Assembly (NCBI GenBank): GCA_021200075.1
Contig: JAJQGZ010000202.1
Span: forward strand, 1-10,778
Source of the DNA: Clostridiales bacterium
GTDB taxonomy: Bacteria > Bacillota > Clostridia > Oscillospirales > Acutalibacteraceae
Direction of reading: 5' to 3'
Length of the DNA stretch: 10,778 nt
A program made the position numbers and the translations under genes. This document shows positions 7,405-10,778 of this stretch, one piece after another. Positions within the stretch are counted from its first letter, which is position 1; every line of letters begins with the position of its first letter. Under the pieces are notes generated by a model. That model worked only from the letters and a program-made list of their open reading frames with translations. It did not search any database and was not told where the DNA came from.

Positions 7405-7440
7405 ATTATATAACATAAGGACAAAAACGGAGGTAATCGT

Positions 7441-8019
7441 ATGAGAAATGCGTCTATCGAAAGAAATACAAAGGAGACGAAAATTAAGCTCTCCTTGAAT
7501 CTTGACGGCGGAGATGTTAATATTTCCACGGGAATAGGATTTTTCGACCATATGCTGACTGCTTTTGCCGTACACGGCGGTTTCGGTCTTGATATTAATG
7601 TTGACGGCGATATTGATGTTGATACTCATCACACAGCTGAGGATACGGGTATTGTACTTGGTACTGCTTTTGCCCAAGCACTCGGAGATATGAGCGGTAT
7701 TAATCGTTATGGTTCGTTTTGTGTTCCTATGGATGAAAGTCTTGCTTCCTGTACCATTGATATTTCAAACAGACCGTTTCTTGTATTTAACGCTTCCTTT
7801 GACCAGGAGCTTTGCGGTGATTATGAGACCTGCGTTACAGAGGAATTTTTCAGAGCGTTTGCAATGAACGCAAACATCACTTTGCATATTTCTCTTTTGT
7901 ACGGCTCAAATGCGCACCACGAGATTGAAGCGATATTCAAAGCTGTTGCTCACGCTCTTAAAATTGCTGTTCAAAAAAATGATACAAACGGCGTTCTTTC
8001 CACAAAAGGAGTTTTATAA
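7441..8019 (+). CDS. hisB: Imidazoleglycerol-phosphate dehydratase
   Basis: Dehydrates imidazole glycerol phosphate to imidazole acetol phosphate in histidine synthesis, a manganese-dependent cytoplasmic enzyme that forms large symmetrical assemblies. The 192 residues match the monofunctional form. The two half-repeats carry the metal ligands: GFFDHML (33-39, H37), DTHHTAEDTG (61-70, H63, H64, E67) and NAHHEIEAIFK (157-167, H159, H160, E161). The usual STKGVL ending is at 187-192. There is no fused phosphatase domain, so histidinol-phosphate phosphatase must be a separate protein. A strong GGAGG (7429-7433) lies 7 bases before the ATG. The 68-base gap after the DUF3006 stop is the largest inside the operon, but I see no convincing promoter or terminator in it. 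Confidence 0.98.
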   Translation: MRNASIERNTKETKIKLSLNLDGGDVNISTGIGFFDHMLTAFAVHGGFGLDINVDGDIDVDTHHTAEDTGIVLGTAFAQALGDMSGINRYGSFCVPMDESLASCTIDISNRPFLVFNASFDQELCGDYETCVTEEFFRAFAMNANITLHISLLYGSNAHHEIEAIFKAVAHALKIAVQKNDTNGVLSTKGVL

Positions 8020-8021
8020 TA

Positions 8022-8735
8022 ATGCTTATTTTCCCTGCAATAGATATAATTAACGGCAAACCCGTTCGTTTGTATAAAGGCGATTTTTCCACCGCTTCAC
8101 AGGTTGCCGACGATGCAGTTGAGACGGCTTTGGGCTTTTCCTTGGTCGGGTGCGAGTGGGTGCATATGGTAGACCTTGACGGTTCGTTGAAAAAAGAACC
8201 TGTTAACAGCTTGGTATTTATATCCGTTGCCGAGCAAACCCCGCTTAAAGTTGAACTCGGCGGAGGAATCAGAACTGTTAAGGATATAGATTTTTATGTC
8301 AACCACGGTATTTCACGGATAATTCTCGGCTCGGTTGCGCTTAAAAATCCCGATTTGGTTTCTCAAGCCGTTAAGGAATTCGGCGATATTATCGCAGTCG
8401 GTATCGACGCTAAAAACGGCTTTGTCGCAACAGAGGGCTGGACGCAGAGCAGTGAGGTCTATTTTACCGACCTTGCAAAGCGTATGGAAGCTGTTGGAGT
8501 TAAGAATATAATTTATACCGATATAGGCAGGGACGGAACTTTATCCGGGCCGAATATTGAACAGCTTATTAAAATCAACAATGCCGTTTCCTGTAACATC
8601 ACCGCATCCGGCGGAGTTACTGATATTACCGATATAAAAAATCTCAGGGATAACGGACTTTACGCAGCCATATGCGGAAAGAGTATTTACAGCGGCACTC
8701 TTAATTTAAAGGAAGCTGTGGAGGTGTGCAAATGA
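8022..8735 (+). CDS. hisA: Phosphoribosylformimino-5-aminoimidazole carboxamide ribotide isomerase
   Basis: Isomerises ProFAR to PRFAR in histidine synthesis by an Amadori rearrangement; a cytoplasmic TIM barrel of 237 residues, normal for HisA. Visible are PAIDI with catalytic D8 (5-9), VHMVDLDG (47-54), GGGIR (80-84), GIDAKNG with D129 (127-133), GW (139-140), YTDIGRDGTLSGPN (165-178) and the phosphate-binding SGGV (196-199) and CGKSIY (218-223). The catalytic Asp pair and the GW loop separate it from the paralogue HisF. AAAGGAG (8005-8011) at the end of hisB precedes the ATG. The gene begins 2 bases after hisB and its last codons overlap the hisI start as ATGA. HisH and HisF, which use its product, are absent from the window. 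Confidence 0.97.
   Translation: MLIFPAIDIINGKPVRLYKGDFSTASQVADDAVETALGFSLVGCEWVHMVDLDGSLKKEPVNSLVFISVAEQTPLKVELGGGIRTVKDIDFYVNHGISRIILGSVALKNPDLVSQAVKEFGDIIAVGIDAKNGFVATEGWTQSSEVYFTDLAKRMEAVGVKNIIYTDIGRDGTLSGPNIEQLIKINNAVSCNITASGGVTDITDIKNLRDNGLYAAICGKSIYSGTLNLKEAVEVCK
8720..8724 (+). promoter_or_regulatory. Ribosome binding site inside hisA that sets the hisI start
   Basis: GGAGG within the last codons of hisA lies 7 bases before the ATG at 8732. An in-frame GTG at 8726 is almost on top of it, so it cannot be the start served by this site. The resulting ATGA overlap with the hisA stop suggests coupled translation. Confidence 0.75.
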
Positions 8736-9064
8736 CAGATGTTGATATTGAAAAGTATTTTAAAAAAGCAGATCTTCTTCCGGCAATAATTCAGGAGGAT
8801 TCAACCGGAGAGGTTCTTATGCTTACATATATGAACAGGGAGTCGATGAAAAAAACGCTTGAAACAGGATATACCTGGTTCTATTCCCGTTCACGGCAGG
8901 AGCTTTGGAACAAAGGTGCCACTTCGGGTCATTTGCAAAAAATTGTTTCAATTTACGGCGACTGCGACGACGACACTCTGCTGATAAAAGTTATACAGAC
9001 GGGTGCGGCTTGCCACACGGGCAGCCATTCCTGCTTCTTTAATAAAATAGAAGGTGATTTTTGA
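8732..9064 (+). CDS. hisI: Phosphoribosyl-AMP cyclohydrolase
   Basis: Opens the adenine ring of phosphoribosyl-AMP, the third step of histidine synthesis, as a zinc- and magnesium-dependent cytoplasmic enzyme. The 110-residue product is the monofunctional PRA-CH form, not the bifunctional HisIE of enteric bacteria. Motifs are YSRSRQELWNKGATSGH (51-67), the metal-binding DCDDD (77-81, with D77, C78, D79 and D81) and GAACHTGSHSCF (91-102), whose C94 and C101 with C78 would be the zinc ligands. I chose ATG 8732 over the GTG at 8726 because GGAGG at 8720-8724 is correctly spaced only for the ATG. It overlaps hisA by four bases (ATGA) and touches hisE as TGATG, so the three genes are probably translated in a coupled way. 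Confidence 0.97.
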   Translation: MTDVDIEKYFKKADLLPAIIQEDSTGEVLMLTYMNRESMKKTLETGYTWFYSRSRQELWNKGATSGHLQKIVSIYGDCDDDTLLIKVIQTGAACHTGSHSCFFNKIEGDF

Positions 9065-9387
9065 TGGATTATATTAAAAACGAATATTTAACAATTCTTG
9101 ACAGAAAAGAAAAAAATCAGCAGGGTTCCTACACCTGCTATCTCTTTGACAAAGGTATTGATAAGATTCTTAAAAAAGTTGGGGAGGAATGTTCCGAGGT
9201 TATCATTGCCGCCAAGAACGGCGACAATAAGGAAACGGTTTACGAAATAACTGATCTCATTTACCACATACTTGTTATGATGGCAAACCAGGGTATTACA
9301 CCCGAAGATGTCGAGGCGGTTCTCACCGAAAAAGCGCAAAAAGAGGGCAACCTCAAGGAATTTCATATTGTTGACAAAAATACTTGA
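9064..9387 (+). CDS. hisE: Phosphoribosyl-ATP pyrophosphatase
   Basis: Hydrolyses phosphoribosyl-ATP to phosphoribosyl-AMP and pyrophosphate, the second step of histidine synthesis. It is a 107-residue all-alpha protein of the MazG-like NTP pyrophosphohydrolase superfamily. The magnesium-binding helices show KVGEECSEVIIAAKN (38-52, with E41, E42 and E45) and EITDLIYH (61-68, with E61 and D64). A conserved C-terminal EKAQKEGNLKEF (89-100) follows. The ATG at 9064 shares one base with the hisI stop and has AGGTGA (9052-9057) 6 bases upstream. An in-frame TTG at 9061 is less likely. It is the last his gene in the window, and its end may hold a promoter for recJ. Confidence 0.96.
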   Translation: MDYIKNEYLTILDRKEKNQQGSYTCYLFDKGIDKILKKVGEECSEVIIAAKNGDNKETVYEITDLIYHILVMMANQGITPEDVEAVLTEKAQKEGNLKEFHIVDKNT

Positions 9388-9400
9388 TTTTAAGTAATAT
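9371..9400 (+). promoter_or_regulatory. Possible recJ promoter within the end of hisE
   Basis: TTGACA (9371-9376), overlapping hisE codons, is followed after 18 bases by TAATAT (9395-9400), a four-of-six -10 match. Transcription would start at about 9406-9407, at the recJ ATG itself. The region is AT-rich, so chance resemblance is possible. Confidence 0.4.
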
Positions 9401-9406
9401 TACATA

Positions 9407-10778
9407 ATGGCATATAAAAAATGGATAATTGGTCACGCCGACAAAGAAAAGGCGTCTCAGATAAGTGAAAAGCTGAATATTGACCCTTTTATATCCTATC
9501 TTTTGGCGGTTAGGGGATTTGATGATGAACTCGGTGTGTCGGATTTTCTTTCCGACAGTGCCAGGTTCATTTCACCGTTTTCTCTTATTGATATGGATAA
9601 AGCCGCCGAGCGTGTAAACCGTGCAGTCCAAACAGGGGAGAAAATTTGCATTTACGGCGATTATGACTGCGACGGAGTTACCGCCACCGCTCTGCTTTAT
9701 TCGTATCTTGAAAGCGAGGGAGCGGATGTCATTTATTATATTCCGGATCGTTTTACGGACGGATACGGTCTTAATAAAGGCGCAGTCGATAAAACCAAAG
9801 AGCTTGAAACCGACCTTATAATCACAGTCGATAACGGTATCAGCGCCGTTGAAGAAGCGGAGTATATATATTCTCTCGGTATGGAGCTTGTCGTAACCGA
9901 CCATCATCAGCCGGGCGATGTTTTGCCGAGTGCAGAGGCTGTTGTAGACCCTCACAGAACGGATAATGATATTCCTTTCAGGGATTTTGCCGGAGTCGGA
10001 GTTGCATTCAAGCTTGTGTGCGCTCTTTACGGCGGCGAGGTTGACGAACTTCTTGAACAGTATGCCGATCTTGTCACAATAGGCACAATCGGCGATACTA
10101 TGCCTTTAGTCAACGAAAACAGAAGCATCGTTAAAATCGGCTTAAAGGAAATTAACAGCTCGTCACGTCTTGGCATTTCAAAGCTTGTTTCCCGTGCCGG
10201 TATGAACCCGGGTGAAATAAGTGCAGACGATATTGCGTTTCGCATTTGTCCGAGGATTAATGCGGCGGGCAGAATGGATAAAGCGCTTCTCGCTCTTGAG
10301 CTTTTGCTCAGCGACGATGATGAAGACGCACAGGTTCGCACCGAGCGTCTTTGCAATGATAACGAATATCGCCATACTGTTGAGAATAATATAAACGAAA
10401 GTATAAGAGATGAGATTGCTTTAAATCCGGAGCTTGTTTATGACAGAGTTATAGTTGTCGACGGCAAAAACTATCATAAGGGTGTTATCGGGATTTCGGC
10501 GGCACGGCTTACCGAAGAATATTCTAAGCCCGCCGTAGTCATAAGCGTTGACGACGACGGCAACGCAACAGGCTCCGCCAGGAGTATCGAGGGCTTTAAT
10601 ATGTATAAAGCGGTTGCATCCTGTTCCGATTTGCTCAGTCATTTCGGCGGTCATTCTCTTGCCGCAGGGCTTGGTTTGAAAGCTAATGATATTGAACTTT
10701 TCAGAAAAAGAATTAATGCATACGCCGCAGAGCATTACAGCGTTATGCCTGTTCCAGCACTTCATATCGACTGCGAGC
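9407..10778 (+). CDS. recJ: Single-stranded-DNA-specific exonuclease RecJ (3' partial)
   Basis: 5'-3' exonuclease on single-stranded DNA, acting in recombination and repair in the cytoplasm. The window holds 457 codons before cutting the gene, and no stop occurs up to the edge. The DHH domain shows the metal motifs IYGDYDCDGVTATAL (82-96), TVDNG (140-144), VTDHHQPGD (163-171), VDPH (180-183) and GTIGDTMPL (226-234), then PRINAAGRM (282-290). The DHHA1 part shows HKGVIGISAARL (357-368), TGSARSIEGFN (388-398) and SHFGGHSLAAGL (411-422). The remaining OB-fold part lies mostly beyond the edge. The start MAYKKW fits the usual beginning of clostridial RecJ. Only 19 bases separate it from hisE, without a recognisable Shine-Dalgarno, so it is translated either by read-through coupling or as a leaderless message. 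Confidence 0.96.
   Translation, partial: MAYKKWIIGHADKEKASQISEKLNIDPFISYLLAVRGFDDELGVSDFLSDSARFISPFSLIDMDKAAERVNRAVQTGEKICIYGDYDCDGVTATALLYSYLESEGADVIYYIPDRFTDGYGLNKGAVDKTKELETDLIITVDNGISAVEEAEYIYSLGMELVVTDHHQPGDVLPSAEAVVDPHRTDNDIPFRDFAGVGVAFKLVCALYGGEVDELLEQYADLVTIGTIGDTMPLVNENRSIVKIGLKEINSSSRLGISKLVSRAGMNPGEISADDIAFRICPRINAAGRMDKALLALELLLSDDDEDAQVRTERLCNDNEYRHTVENNINESIRDEIALNPELVYDRVIVVDGKNYHKGVIGISAARLTEEYSKPAVVISVDDDGNATGSARSIEGFNMYKAVASCSDLLSHFGGHSLAAGLGLKANDIELFRKRINAYAAEHYSVMPVPALHIDCE

Noticed and set aside
7373..7440. Internal promoter before hisB
   Set aside because: The spacer is AT-rich with TATAAC-like words, but no -35 match is found at a proper distance. A TTGACA near 7218 inside the DUF3006 gene has no -10 partner.

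Overview
The window looks like chromosomal DNA from a low-to-medium GC Gram-positive of the class Clostridia. PolC-type replicative polymerase, a short-form HisG that depends on HisZ, a DUF3006 protein beside a ComEC-like hydrolase, strong AGGAG-type ribosome binding sites and AT-rich spacers all point there. An Oscillospirales/Ruminococcaceae-like gut bacterium is my best guess, but it is an inference from gene style and not from a marker gene. All genes lie on the + strand. Both ends cut through genes (polC on the left, recJ on the right). There are no rRNA or tRNA genes, mobile elements, CRISPR arrays or long repeats, and no gene-free stretch reaches 300 bases.

Layout. (1) 3-3272: most of polC, entered just upstream of the OB fold, with the DEDD exonuclease absent from its usual place inside the PHP domain. 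(2) 3273-3390: a compact control region with a good sigma-A-type promoter, a palindrome over the -10 element and a small hairpin at the predicted transcript 5' end. (3) 3391-9387: a histidine biosynthesis operon in the order hisZ-hisG fusion, hisD, membrane-anchored ComEC-like metallo-beta-lactamase-fold protein, DUF3006 small protein, hisB, hisA, hisI, hisE. Spacing is tight, with TAATG, ATGA and TGATG junctions, so most of it is probably translationally coupled. (4) 9407-end: the first 457 codons of recJ, with no visible Shine-Dalgarno and a candidate promoter inside the end of hisE.

How the genes fit. The his genes cover ATP phosphoribosyltransferase (HisZG), PRA-PH (HisE), PRA-CH (HisI), the ProFAR isomerase (HisA), IGP dehydratase (HisB) and histidinol dehydrogenase (HisD). 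HisH and HisF (IGP synthase), HisC (aminotransferase) and histidinol-phosphate phosphatase are not in the window and must be encoded elsewhere if the pathway is complete. The MBL/DUF3006 pair has no known role in histidine synthesis and appears to be a passenger module.

Most notable points: PolC without its usual exonuclease insertion but with an apparently complete PHP metal site; the HisZ-HisG fusion; a probable single-base frameshift that cuts off the last part of the DUF3006 protein; the MBL/DUF3006 pair inside a his operon; and a possible leaderless start for recJ. I saw no clearly new multi-gene system.
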